Part shown: in pieces, positions 44,661-53,208 of the stretch
Layout of the letters: each line of letters opens with the position of its first letter
Position numbering within the stretch: position 1 is the stretch's first letter
Source of the DNA: Planctomycetia bacterium
Lineage (GTDB): Bacteria; Planctomycetota; Phycisphaerae; UBA1845; Fen-1342
Direction: 5' to 3'
Assembly (NCBI GenBank): GCA_015709575.1
Contig: CP054190.1
Span: forward strand, 3,160,616-3,224,615
Length of the DNA stretch: 64,000 nucleotides
Made by a program: the position numbers and the translations under genes
The notes under the pieces: model-generated
Databases searched by the model: none
The model's input: the letters and a program-made list of their open reading frames with translations, nothing else
What the model was told of the DNA's origin: nothing

Positions 44661-45267
44661 GCGTCGCTCCTTTCCCCTCTTCCTCCACAATCGCCCGCAG
44701 CGCCTCCCGGGCCGCGGTCAATCGCTCGTTCAACTGCAATGCCCGGCGATAGGCCTGCGCCGCCGCGCGTCGGCGGCCCTCCGCGCGCAGCGCATCGCCG
44801 AGTCGAAGATGCACATCCGGATAATCGGCGCCCAGCGCGATGGCGCGCTCCAGTGCGGCGGCGCCCTCCTGCGGCCGCGAAAGCTCGGTCGCGACCTGCC
44901 CGTACAGGATGAGTGCGTCGAGATCCCGCGGGCTGAGCGCCAACGCATCCTGCAGCCAGGTCGCCGCCTGCTGCTGTCGGCCGCTGCGCCGGGCGAAGCG
45001 CGCCGCGTGCAACAGCAGTTCCGGCTGAACGGATCGCTCGGACACGGCCGCCTGCACAGCGGCCCATAACTGGCCGGCGGCGGCGGCGTCATCGGGGCGG
45101 AGCGTCTCCGCCATGGCCGTGATCAACTCCGGCTCTGCCACAATCCGCAGCGCCAGCGGGTCGATCGCAGGCGCGGCGTGTGCCGCGCCTGCGAAGCGCA
45201 AGCCGCGCTGCCGCGTGCGCACCAGCGTGCGAACGGATCCCGGGGTCTGCCGACTTGCATCCGCCAC
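44644..45267 (-). CDS. TPR-repeat protein, second gene of the operon
   Basis: A 207-residue protein. The first 60 residues are a basic, unstructured-looking stretch ('RTLVRTRQRGLRFAGAAHAA'). Then TPR-like helices follow: 'HAARFARRSGRQQQAATWLQ', 'LYGQVATELSRPQEGAAALE', 'LRLGDALRAEGRRRAAAQAY'. Its 3' end overlaps the next gene's start by 17 bases, so the two products are probably made together and may interact. It begins 13 bases after the upstream zinc-ribbon gene. Confidence 0.8.
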   Translation of the reverse strand: MADASRQTPGSVRTLVRTRQRGLRFAGAAHAAPAIDPLALRIVAEPELITAMAETLRPDDAAAAGQLWAAVQAAVSERSVQPELLLHAARFARRSGRQQQAATWLQDALALSPRDLDALILYGQVATELSRPQEGAAALERAIALGADYPDVHLRLGDALRAEGRRRAAAQAYRRALQLNERLTAAREALRAIVEEEGKGATHELPA

Positions 45268-45280
45268 GACCGGTCTCCCG

Positions 45281-45457
45281 TCAGCGCGCGTTCTTCTTGG
45301 TCTTGGAGTCGTTAGCCGGCTCTTTGGTAGGCGGCTTGGTGGGCACGAGGAACGGCTGGTTGCAGTAGGCGCAGCGCACGATCTTGCCGCGCGCGGACTC
45401 CGACGCCACCACCGGGCGCCGACACCCCAGGTTCGGACAGATCATCGTGACCGGCAT
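45281..45457 (-). CDS. 58-residue zinc-ribbon protein
   Basis: A tiny protein, 'MPVTMICPNLGCRRPVVASE' then 'GKIVRCAYCNQPFLVPTKPP', with CPNLGC and CAYC cysteine pairs that would bind one zinc ion, and a Lys-rich tail. This N-terminal ribbon resembles those that planctomycetes often place at the head of larger proteins. The ATG at 45457 follows a GGAG/GGGGA stretch. It is first in a three-gene operon with two TPR proteins, suggesting that all three belong to one complex. Confidence 0.72.
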   Translation of the reverse strand: MPVTMICPNLGCRRPVVASESARGKIVRCAYCNQPFLVPTKPPTKEPANDSKTKKNAR

Positions 45458-45651
45458 GTCCCCGCACTCCCTCTGCGCCAGCGCCTCGACGCCGCCCCAA
45501 CCGCGGCGTCCGCAGCGCGTGGCCGCCGATTGTCCTATCGGCGCATCGGGTGGGGGAATCCCGTTGGCGAAAGGGGTGGGCCGCCGCGGGCCGATAGCCA
45601 TGCGATCGCCGACGGCTCGACCGCGTGCCGGGCGAAGGCTGCGCGTCGGCG

Positions 45652-45657
45652 TATAAT
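45652..45657 (+). promoter_or_regulatory. Consensus -10 box before the metallohydrolase gene
   Basis: TATAAT only 18 bases before the ATG at 45676, giving a very short leader (about 12 bases). No clear -35 box. Confidence 0.4.
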
Positions 45658-45675
45658 GCGGCCAAGCGAGCGATA

Positions 45676-46446
45676 ATGTCCGTGCGACTCACCATCCTCG
45701 GTTCGGGCACGTCTCACGGCGTGCCGATGATCGGCTGCGACTGCGCCGTGTGCAGCTCGCCCGATCCGCGCGACCGGCGCACACGCTGCAGCGCCGTGTT
45801 CGCCTGGGCGGACGGGGCGATCCTGATCGACACCTCGCCGGAACTTCGATTGCAGTGCGTGTCCGCGGGAATCACGCGCGTCGACGCGGTCTTCTTCACG
45901 CATTATCACGCGGATCACGTCGTAGGACTCGACGACCTGCGGCGGTTCAACGCGCTGCTGAGGCGCGAGCTGTCGCTGTATGCGGACGCGGCGACGATCG
46001 CGCGACTGCGGCGGATGTTTGACTACGCTTTCACCACCGACCCGGATTACCCCTCTGCCAAGCCGGACCTCAGAGCGGTCGAGCTGCGCGGGCCGGTGCA
46101 GGTCGGCGGACGAACTGTCACGCCGATCCCCTATTGGCACGGAAAACTGCCGGTGCTCGGATTTCGCGTCGGGAATGTCGCCTATTGTCCCGATTGCAGC
46201 GCCATTCCGGATGAATCGCGTCCGCTGCTGGAGGGACTGGACGTGCTGGTGCTGGGCGCGCTGCGTCACCGACCGCATCCGACGCACTTCACGCTCGCAC
46301 AAGCGGTCGATGAGGCGCAGCGGCTCGCGGCCCGGCGGACCTGGTTCACGCACATCGCCCACGAACTGCCGCACGCCCAGACGTGCGACGAACTGCCGGC
46401 CGGAATGGCCCTGGCGCACGACGGGCTGGTGATCGAGTCGTCCTGA
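45676..46446 (+). CDS. MBL-fold metallohydrolase (PhnP-like phosphodiesterase)
   Basis: A 256-residue metallo-beta-lactamase-fold hydrolase. The N-terminus 'LTILGSGTSHGVPMIGCDCA' and cysteine pair 'CDCAVCSSPDPRDRRTR' match PhnP-like proteins, and the metal motif is 'FFTHYHADHVVGLDDLRRF'. Other ligands are in 'PYWHGKLPVLGFR' and 'PDCSAIPDE'. PhnP hydrolyses cyclic ribose phosphates; planctomycete relatives are mostly uncharacterised, and no phn genes are nearby. Complete length. No ribosome site is obvious; the very short leader inferred from the -10 box may explain this. Confidence 0.88.
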   Translation: MSVRLTILGSGTSHGVPMIGCDCAVCSSPDPRDRRTRCSAVFAWADGAILIDTSPELRLQCVSAGITRVDAVFFTHYHADHVVGLDDLRRFNALLRRELSLYADAATIARLRRMFDYAFTTDPDYPSAKPDLRAVELRGPVQVGGRTVTPIPYWHGKLPVLGFRVGNVAYCPDCSAIPDESRPLLEGLDVLVLGALRHRPHPTHFTLAQAVDEAQRLAARRTWFTHIAHELPHAQTCDELPAGMALAHDGLVIESS

Positions 46447-46576
46447 AGGGTGCGGCGCCGCGCGATTGGATTGCCGGGGGCGATCCGGCGTCCGTGCGCT
46501 GCGCCGGCGGCGCGTTACACTTCCGTTCCGACGGCGTCAGAATTCCGCCCCCAGGCACTCGGAAACACTGAATACC

Positions 46577-47191
46577 GTGACCGCGCCAAACGTCGATCCA
46601 ACTGAGGACGTGCTGATCGCACGGGCCATCCGTGGCGACGTGGAGGCCCGGCGAGAGTTGTTCGAGCGCTTCCGGGAGGCGGCGTATGCGGCGGCCCTGC
46701 GGGTTACCGGACGCCCCGAGGACGCCCTGGACGTTGTTCAGGACGCGTTCATCAAGGCATTTGAGTCGCTGGCCGGGTTCGCGCGGGGGGCGAGCTTCAA
46801 GACCTGGCTGCTGCGGATCGTCACCAACCGGGCGTTGGACCTGCTGCGGGCGGCGAAGGTGCGTCGAGCGGTGTCGCTGGATCAGCGCAATGACGGCCAC
46901 GACCGCGACGCGATGCCGGACCCGCCGTCGCGCGCGGACGAGCACGAAACCCCCGGCGCCGGCCTGGAACGGACGGAGCTGGGCGAACGACTGGCGCGCG
47001 CGGTCGCGACCCTGCCGCCGGAACAGCGGGCCGTATTCGCGCTCTACGCCGACGGCGACCTGACTTACGCGGACATCGCGCGGATCGTGGGCATCCCGAT
47101 CGGAACGGTCATGAGCCGACTGTTTCACGCGCGGCGGCGACTGACGGAATTGCTCGGCGACCTGGCTCCGGCCGTGCGACGGAAAGATTGA
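46577..47191 (+). CDS. ECF RNA polymerase sigma factor
   Basis: A 204-residue sigma-70-family factor. Region 2 is 'LFERFREAAYAAALRVTGRP' through 'ASFKTWLLRIVTNRALDLLR' (-10 recognition); region 4 is 'LPPEQRAVFALYADGDLTYA' through 'GIPIGTVMSRLFHARRRLTE' (-35 recognition). The start is probably GTG at 46577; GGAAA lies 11 bases upstream, a long spacing, so this is uncertain. The next gene, 40 bases on, encodes a membrane protein with an anti-sigma zinc motif, the usual partner. Confidence 0.9.
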   Translation: MTAPNVDPTEDVLIARAIRGDVEARRELFERFREAAYAAALRVTGRPEDALDVVQDAFIKAFESLAGFARGASFKTWLLRIVTNRALDLLRAAKVRRAVSLDQRNDGHDRDAMPDPPSRADEHETPGAGLERTELGERLARAVATLPPEQRAVFALYADGDLTYADIARIVGIPIGTVMSRLFHARRRLTELLGDLAPAVRRKD

Positions 47192-47231
47192 GCGGTGCGC
47201 GCAGCGGGTCGGTCCCGCGGCGCGATGGAGG

Positions 47232-47750
47232 ATGGCAATCGTGACAAGCCGCGACTGTGTGCTGCTGAGCGACGCGTTGACCGCGCTGCGCGAGGGGCGC
47301 TTCGAGGCGCTGACGCCGGATGCAGTGGCGGCGGCGGAGGCGCACCTGAACACCTGCGCCGCGTGCGCGGGGCAGCTCGGCGCGGTCCGGCCGGCCAGCG
47401 CGGGCGACCCGCTGGTGCGTGCGGCGCCATCGCCGCTGCCGGTGCAGTGGCGGCGGGCGTGGAGCGCCATCGCGGATCGCAGCCCGGCAAGCAGCTCGAT
47501 CTGGCGGGGCGGACGGGCGGGAATTCTCCGAAGCGCATGGACGCCGTTGGCAGCGGCGGCGGCGTGTGTCATGATGGTGGTGTCCTGGCGGCTTGCCGCG
47601 CCGCCGGTCGAATCCGGGCTGTGGTCCCTGGCAGCGGCGGGCGACGTCCGCGTGCTCGAGATGGACGTGGGTGACGGCGTCACCGCGATGGTCGGGGATG
47701 GACCGACGGTGGTCTGGATTCTCGAGCCGGAAATGGATGCCCCCTCATGA
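47232..47750 (+). CDS. Membrane anti-sigma factor (zf-HC2-like)
   Basis: A 172-residue protein. The N-terminal third holds HxxxCxxC ('AEAHLNTCAACAGQ'), the zinc anti-sigma motif that clamps ECF sigma factors. One membrane helix follows (about residues 105-122, 'PLAAAAACVMMVVSWRL'), then a short periplasmic domain. It lies 40 bases after the sigma gene and overlaps the next gene by ATGA. It probably holds the sigma inactive at the membrane until a signal arrives. Confidence 0.85.
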   Translation: MAIVTSRDCVLLSDALTALREGRFEALTPDAVAAAEAHLNTCAACAGQLGAVRPASAGDPLVRAAPSPLPVQWRRAWSAIADRSPASSSIWRGGRAGILRSAWTPLAAAAACVMMVVSWRLAAPPVESGLWSLAAAGDVRVLEMDVGDGVTAMVGDGPTVVWILEPEMDAPS

Positions 47751-48235
47751 AATCCCCGTTGCTGCGACCGCTGGCCGTGTGGCTGCTGATCTCTTCGGTC
47801 GTGCTGCAGTCCGGGGCGGCCCGTCTGCCGGTGCGCAGCGCGATGCAGGAGGGTGGGCAGGCCGAGGTGCAGTTGCTGGTGATCCGCGCCACGGACAAGA
47901 ACGACAAGGTGGATCCGGAGCTGCGCGAGATCGCGGACATGCTCAAGAAGCAGTATCGACTGACGGGGTTCAAGCTCGAATCCAAGGTGGTGAAATCCGT
48001 CGGGCTGAACACGGCCGTAACCGCCACGCACAAGAACTACACCGCATCCGTTACGCCTACGAAGCGCGAGGAGCGCAAGGTGGAGCTGGTGGTCAGTGTG
48101 ACGCGCCGCGAGGGAGACAAGGACCGCACGCTGATCGACAAGTCGAAGACGCATTCGACGCAGGGAAAGCTGGCGCTGTACGGGGGATTCCGCGACGGGG
48201 ACGACACGCTGATTATTGCGGCGGGGGCGAAATAG
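47747..48235 (+). CDS. Exported protein of the sigma/anti-sigma operon
   Basis: A 162-residue protein with a signal peptide ('PLAVWLLISSVVLQSGAARL'). The mature part has 'LVIRATDKNDKVDPELREIA', 'MLKKQYRLTGFKLESKVVKS' and 'VELVVSVTRREGDKDRTLID', a mixed alpha/beta pattern with no family I can name. Its ATG overlaps the anti-sigma stop, so stoichiometric expression is likely; it may sense or transmit the envelope signal to the anti-sigma factor. That role is inference from position. Confidence 0.72.
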   Translation: MKSPLLRPLAVWLLISSVVLQSGAARLPVRSAMQEGGQAEVQLLVIRATDKNDKVDPELREIADMLKKQYRLTGFKLESKVVKSVGLNTAVTATHKNYTASVTPTKREERKVELVVSVTRREGDKDRTLIDKSKTHSTQGKLALYGGFRDGDDTLIIAAGAK

Positions 48236-48268
48236 CGGTCGGCGGGTTTCGTCGCCGCGGGGCGGCGG

Positions 48269-49273
48269 CTAAATCCGGCTGAGGTGATCGGGATGGTCGC
48301 GGACGTGGGCGGCGATTCCGTCGGCATAGCGCTGCATGATGTCAGAGATCAACTCCGGCTTCTCTCCGCCGACGTCATCGGTCGGCACCCACAGCGGCGG
48401 CTTGACGATCAGGCGGTAGTAGAAGTTGCGCCGGGACACCACGAACGCCTGCAGGACGGTGGTGTTCGTGCGCAGTGCGACCTGCAGCGTGCCGGTCAGG
48501 AATTCGCGCGTCTCGCCGAAGATCTGAACGGGCTGCGTGCGGAGCGTCACGCCGCGGACGCGGCCGACGTCCAGCGCCGTTCCCACCACGCGGTTGTCGC
48601 GGAAACAGCGATAAATCTCCCGCGGAAAACTGTCGGCGTAGAGCACATGGATGGCGGCAAACTCGGGGAAGGTGCGCTCGTACATCTCCTGCATGAACAC
48701 GCGCAGGGCGCCCTCGTTGCGGTCTCTCACCCCGGCGCAGCGGTAGCCCAGCAACGCCATCAGCAGCGCCGCGACGTGATGCGAGCCGTGATGGCTGAGC
48801 ATGACGTAGACGCCGCGACCGCGCGCCAGCGCATCGTCGATGTGCTCGCGCCCGTGAAAGCGGATGCGCCCGAGAATCTTTTCCTTGGGCAGCTTGTCGA
48901 AGATCAGGTAGAGCAGCTTGTCGCAGCGCGTGCGCTGAAAATACTGCCGGACGATGCGCTTCTCCCGGTCGGCGGACAGCCCCTCGGGAAACACGCGGCG
49001 CAGCTCGCGGCGGTAGCGCGCGCGGCGCTTGAAATTGATCAGGTACTCGAGCGTGCCGAAAAACACGCCGAAGAAAAACAGCCCCTTGAGACTGAACGCA
49101 CGCGCCCAACCCCACAGAAACCCGCGCACGACGCCGAACTTCGCGCGGGTGTACCACCCCAGCCGCCGCTCGCCCGGACCGCGCGGAATCTCCGGCCGCT
49201 CGTCGGCCGCCGCGCCTGCGGGCCGCACGATCGGAGCGCGCTCCGCCGCTGTCGAGGAAGCCGTGGGCGTCAT
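48269..49273 (-). CDS. LpxL/HtrB-like lysophospholipid or lipid A acyltransferase
   Basis: A 334-residue protein of the LPLAT superfamily. A hydrophobic N-terminal part ('KGLFFFGVFFGTLEYLINFK') precedes 'RRELRRVFPEGLSADREKRI' and the acyltransferase core 'GRGVYVMLSHHGSHHVAALL'. LpxL enzymes have Hx4D/E at this place; here H161 is followed after four residues by H166, not an acid. Later motifs 'IYRCFRDNRVVGTALDVGRV' and 'TLQVALRTNTTVLQAFVVSR' fit the family. It may acylate lipid A or another lipid; with an LpxI-like gene at 54304 this supports LPS-type lipid synthesis. Confidence 0.82.
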   Translation of the reverse strand: MTPTASSTAAERAPIVRPAGAAADERPEIPRGPGERRLGWYTRAKFGVVRGFLWGWARAFSLKGLFFFGVFFGTLEYLINFKRRARYRRELRRVFPEGLSADREKRIVRQYFQRTRCDKLLYLIFDKLPKEKILGRIRFHGREHIDDALARGRGVYVMLSHHGSHHVAALLMALLGYRCAGVRDRNEGALRVFMQEMYERTFPEFAAIHVLYADSFPREIYRCFRDNRVVGTALDVGRVRGVTLRTQPVQIFGETREFLTGTLQVALRTNTTVLQAFVVSRRNFYYRLIVKPPLWVPTDDVGGEKPELISDIMQRYADGIAAHVRDHPDHLSRI

Positions 49274-49387
49274 CCCGGACCCATTGTCACGATCGGACGG
49301 CGGGCATGCAATAGCCGATCGCGCCCGGCCGATCGAAACCCCACGGCGCGGCGGCGCCAGTTCCGCGGAGCGCTGGCTCCCACCGAG

Positions 49388-50590
49388 TCACGACGGACCC
49401 GCGGCCGACTCGGATTCCCGCTCGCGCTGGATCTCCCGCACTTCCGACGCCAGGTGACGCAGCGCTGCGCGAACCGCGTGGAGAAAATGGTCCAGTTCGT
49501 GGATCGCGTGGCCGGTGGGGTCATGCAGTTCCTCGATCAACCCCTCCAGCTCCAGGATCAGCCCGGCCAGCCACTCGTTGTCGTGCGCCCGAATCTCGCC
49601 CAGCGCCGCGCGATACTCACGTTCAGCGGCGCGGAACTCCTCGCTTTCCGGCGGATGCGCCCGCACCAGGTCGTGAAAGCGATGAATCTTGCGGATCAGG
49701 TTCTTAAGCTCATCCACCACCGCCCGCTCGCGCGCCACCAGCGCCGCAGCGGCCGCGCGGGCTTCCTCATCCTCGCCCACCCGCGCGAGCATGGACCGGA
49801 TTTCGTCCAGCCGCTCCTGAGACAGCAACGCCGGCCGGGCGGCGTGAATCGAGCTGAGCCGTTGCAGGAAGCGGGCAGCCACGTCGGCGTCGCCGCGCCG
49901 CAGCGCCTCCGCCGCGTAGGCCGCGAGCCGATCGACGTGACCCCCGAAGTGCGCCACTCGCGTGCGCAGCGCCTCCAACCGCCGGGCGCAGCGGGCATCC
50001 TCCTCGACGTCCGCTGCCGGGGTGCCCGGGCGCTGGTGAAGCTCACCCAGGCGGTCGAGCGCCATTTCAGCGGCGTGCACGTCGAAACGCGACACGGCCT
50101 CATCGAATTCGGCGCGGTCGCGTCGCCGGGCCAGCACCAGTTGCTCGCGGGTCGGCGGTGCGGGGGCGGGGTGCAGGCGCGGCGGCTGGGCCTCGACGTG
50201 AGGCAGGTGCCCCGGAAGCACAGGCCGCACTTCCTCCACGGGATCGGTGCGACCGTCGCCAAGTGTCGCGCTGCGGCGCGGGACGCGAACCCCGGCCGGC
50301 AGGCGCGCGTTGGCGTCGGGACGAGCGCCCAGCGAAGCGGCCGCAATGCGGGCGTGCTCGCGGATCTCGGCGCGCTTCTGCTCGACGAAGGCGCGCAGCA
50401 TCGAGGCCAGCTCGGGGTCGTCGCGCAGCTCGGCGGCGTGCGTGAGCCGCTGCCAGGTGCGGTCGAGCGTGCGCTCGTCGACCGCCTCCCGGACGATTTC
50501 AGCGCAGAAGTGATGATATTGCGAGTCGCGGCGGTGGCCCGCTGCGCCGTGGCCGAGTATCACGCGCTGGTCGCGGGTGGACACGGGCAT
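49388..50590 (-). CDS. Helical protein, function unknown
   Basis: A 400-residue protein rich in Ala, Arg, Glu and His, with no signal peptide or membrane segment. Long amphipathic helices dominate, e.g. 'RCARRLEALRTRVAHFGGHV', 'ARERAVVDELKNLIRKIHRF' and a C-terminal 'HAIHELDHFLHAVRAALRHL'. A Pro-rich linker lies near residue 140. The pattern suggests coiled coils or TPR-like helix pairs. It is followed 34 bases upstream on the same strand by the Mrp/ApbC gene and may be cotranscribed. I recognise no family. Confidence 0.7.
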   Translation of the reverse strand: MPVSTRDQRVILGHGAAGHRRDSQYHHFCAEIVREAVDERTLDRTWQRLTHAAELRDDPELASMLRAFVEQKRAEIREHARIAAASLGARPDANARLPAGVRVPRRSATLGDGRTDPVEEVRPVLPGHLPHVEAQPPRLHPAPAPPTREQLVLARRRDRAEFDEAVSRFDVHAAEMALDRLGELHQRPGTPAADVEEDARCARRLEALRTRVAHFGGHVDRLAAYAAEALRRGDADVAARFLQRLSSIHAARPALLSQERLDEIRSMLARVGEDEEARAAAAALVARERAVVDELKNLIRKIHRFHDLVRAHPPESEEFRAAEREYRAALGEIRAHDNEWLAGLILELEGLIEELHDPTGHAIHELDHFLHAVRAALRHLASEVREIQRERESESAAGPS

Positions 50591-50624
50591 GCCCTCACTA
50601 CGCGGGCCAACGGCGTCGCGCCGC

Positions 50625-51704
50625 TCAGCGAATCGTCAGCGTCGGCAGCGGATTGCGCTGCTGATCACGCAATTCGGCCTGGCGGAGGATGCGGCGCACC
50701 ACGTCCTCGACGGCGGAGGCCACCACGGCCTCGCCGCCGGCCAGACAGCGCTGCGGCTCACCGGCGTCGCCGGCCAGGCGGATGGAGACGTTCAACGGGA
50801 TCGCGCCGAGAAAGGGCGCGTCCAGCTCGCGGGCGGCGCGCTCCGCACCGCCGTGGCTGAAGATTTCGTCGCGCTCGCCGCAGTGCGGGCAGACGTAGTA
50901 ACTCATGTTCTCGACAATACCGAGGACATCCACGCCAAGCTTGCGGTACATGAGCAGGGCGCGGCGGGCGTCGATCAGGGCCACATCCTGCGGCGTGCAG
51001 ACCACCACCGCGCCGGAGAGCGGAATGGACTGAGCCAGCGTGAGCGGAATGTCGCCCGTGCCGGGCGGAAGATCGACGATCAGGAAGTCCAGCGGGGCCC
51101 AGCGGCCGCGCTCCAGGAATTCCTTCACGTACTTCTGCGCCATCGGGCCGCGCCAGACCACCGGCTGGTCCGGGGCGACGAGGTACCCCATCGACAGGAC
51201 CTTGATTCCGTCCACTTCCGGCGGAACGATCGAGCCGTCCTCGGCCGGAGCCGGCTGCGCGCCCTCTGTGGAGGTGAGTTTGGGAATGGAGGGGCCGTAG
51301 ACATCCGCATCGAGCAGGCCGACCTTGAAGCCGGCCCGGGCCAGCCCGAACGCCGTCAGCACTGCGACGGTGCTCTTTCCGACACCGCCCTTGCCGGCTC
51401 CCACGGCGATGACATGACGCACGCCAGGCACGCCAGCGGCCCCCGGCGCGGGCGGCAATGCGAACTCGACGCCGACGCGCTGGACCTCCGGGATCCGCCC
51501 GACAGCCGCTTCGACCGCCTGCCGGACCGCCCGCTGCAATGGTTCAGCGCTCAGCGAGGGGGGAAACTGGAGGGTGATGGCCGCGATTCCGTCGCAATAG
51601 GCGACATTTCGCACCCAGCCGAGCGCGGCCAGGTCCTGGCCGGAGTTCGGCTCCGTGACGTTTCGCAGGGCGGACCAGATCTGATCGCGGACAACATTAC
51701 TCAT
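50625..51704 (-). CDS. Mrp/ApbC-type iron-sulfur cluster carrier P-loop ATPase
   Basis: A 359-residue protein: an N-terminal MIP18/DUF59-type domain ('IWSALRNVTEPNSGQDLAAL'), then a P-loop ATPase with 'IAVGAGKGGVGKSTVAVLTA', 'LLDADVYGPSIPKL', 'FLIVDLPPGTGDIPLTLAQS' and 'VENMSYYVCPHCGERDEIFS'. The CPHC pair ligates a bridging Fe-S cluster at the dimer interface. It delivers clusters to apoproteins in the cytosol. The start at 51704 is where homology begins; sequence upstream to 51797 is not family-like. Confidence 0.95.
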   Translation of the reverse strand: MSNVVRDQIWSALRNVTEPNSGQDLAALGWVRNVAYCDGIAAITLQFPPSLSAEPLQRAVRQAVEAAVGRIPEVQRVGVEFALPPAPGAAGVPGVRHVIAVGAGKGGVGKSTVAVLTAFGLARAGFKVGLLDADVYGPSIPKLTSTEGAQPAPAEDGSIVPPEVDGIKVLSMGYLVAPDQPVVWRGPMAQKYVKEFLERGRWAPLDFLIVDLPPGTGDIPLTLAQSIPLSGAVVVCTPQDVALIDARRALLMYRKLGVDVLGIVENMSYYVCPHCGERDEIFSHGGAERAARELDAPFLGAIPLNVSIRLAGDAGEPQRCLAGGEAVVASAVEDVVRRILRQAELRDQQRNPLPTLTIR

Positions 51705-51827
51705 GGTGAGATCATCATATCCGCGGTCGAACCGGACGGCGAAAAAGCAGCCGGGGTCGCCGCGAATCACGCAGCGACCCCGGCATGAACTGATCAAACG
51801 TGGAGCGCCGCAGGCGACGCTGAACGT

Positions 51828-52898
51828 CTAGTCGTCGTTGTACTGCGCCCAGCCGTCGGTCCACGGCTTGTTGGGCCAGGTGGTCCAGCCGGAGCCGTCC
51901 ACGAAGCGCGTGTCAAAGCGCTCGTAGCGGGCGCTGCCGTCGAGGAAGCCGGCGACGTGCATGTTCATCTTGCCGTGCCAACCGCGGAGGTTCTTGGCCT
52001 GCGGGTTGTTGCGGACGCCGCGCGGGCGAGCGCCTTCGAGCGCGAAGTTCAGGCGGTTTTCCTGGAACAGCATGAACTCTGAGGCCCAGCGGCCGCCCTT
52101 GTCCTTCATCAACACCTTGCCGAGGCTGGGGAAGCCGGGCGAACCGGGGAGCGTGCCGCGACCGGCGATGGCGCTGCCGAAACGATTGCCGGAGCTATAG
52201 GGCGGCACTCGACCCGGGCCGGCGCCCGCCGGGTTACCCTCTGCACCGATGTAGTAATACGGCCAATACCAGTTCGTGACGTAGGAAGTGCCCCACCACT
52301 CCCACGACGACTGACCCGACTCGCGCAGCGTCTGATCGCGGTTCGTCTGGCCCGCCGTGGGCACCGCCACAGTGCGATCTGACGGGCACTTGAAGACGCC
52401 GGGGAGTTCCATCTTCCGCGTCCAGCGGGCCGCGGTGGTGCGGCCGACGCGCTCGGGCTGATCCCAACTGACGACCGGGAAGATATAGCGATTCAGCGGG
52501 CGATGCTTGGGAGAAATCTCGAGAACGTCCATCTTGTAGTTGTAGGCGTTCTCCGAATCCGGCAGGCCGGTCGACCGCCACGTGGCCGGATTGAGGTCCT
52601 TGTCCGGAATTCCGCCGCCCCAGATGAACTCGGAGATCAGCGTGAGGGCCATCGAGTTCTGGCCGTTGAGCGAGTGATCGAAGGGGAACGCGAAGACAAT
52701 GTCGGAGTTGCCGTCATTGAGGTATGTGTTCGCACCGAGCAGCAGCTGGCGCTGGTTCGAGAGATCGACCGAAACCCGGGCCGCTTCGCGCGCGGCGGAG
52801 AGGCTCGGCAGCAGGATCGAGATCAACAGGGCGATGATGGCGACCACCACCAACAGCTCGATGAGCGTGAAACCGCGAAGGTTCGGCTGTCGTTGCAT
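51828..52898 (-). CDS. Prepilin-like protein with type IV N-methylation signal (DUF1559/pseudopilin type)
   Basis: A 356-residue protein with the prepilin peptidase site and helix '[20 protein letters not shown]', then '[20 protein letters not shown]'. The rest is a Trp/Tyr/Gly-rich globular domain ending '[20 protein letters not shown]', a form typical of planctomycete prepilin-like families. It should be cleaved after Gly and displayed by a type II secretion or pilus-like machine. GGGAGAATTGAG precedes the ATG at 52898, and a strong promoter lies 94-122 bases upstream. No secretion genes adjoin. Confidence 0.9.
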   Translation of the reverse strand: MQRQPNLRGFTLIELLVVVAIIALLISILLPSLSAAREAARVSVDLSNQRQLLLGANTYLNDGNSDIVFAFPFDHSLNGQNSMALTLISEFIWGGGIPDKDLNPATWRSTGLPDSENAYNYKMDVLEISPKHRPLNRYIFPVVSWDQPERVGRTTAARWTRKMELPGVFKCPSDRTVAVPTAGQTNRDQTLRESGQSSWEWWGTSYVTNWYWPYYYIGAEGNPAGAGPGRVPPYSSGNRFGSAIAGRGTLPGSPGFPSLGKVLMKDKGGRWASEFMLFQENRLNFALEGARPRGVRNNPQAKNLRGWHGKMNMHVAGFLDGSARYERFDTRFVDGSGWTTWPNKPWTDGWAQYNDD

Positions 52899-52991
52899 AC
52901 TCAATTCTCCCAAACGCTGTGGCCGCGAAACTCCGCCCCAGGATCTCGCGGACCGACACTTGGCCGACGTGACGGGACTAACTCATACAAC

Positions 52992-53020
52992 TTTATACAT
53001 CGACCGCCTATTCCAATCAA
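52992..53020 (-). promoter_or_regulatory. Strong candidate sigma-70 promoter for the prepilin-like gene
   Basis: On the minus strand: TTGATT (53020-53015), an exact 17-bp spacer, then TATAAA (52997-52992). It lies in the most AT-rich patch of the region and predicts a leader of about 85 bases. This is the best promoter match in the window. The remainder of the 310-base gap to mqnD shows nothing else. Confidence 0.62.
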
Positions 53021-53208
53021 GTTAGTCAGTCCCATATCAACGCCCGCCAATTCGTCGAAATCCGGTCCGTGTGCGATTTCGGACGTACCCCGCAATCGTT
53101 CCCGGTCGGCGGGTTTCGGGCCGGCGGACCGGATCGGGCGACGGCGCTTTGACCGTCGCTCCGAACGCCCCGACAATGCCCGGTTCAAACAGCAAACGGA
53201 GCCTTGTC

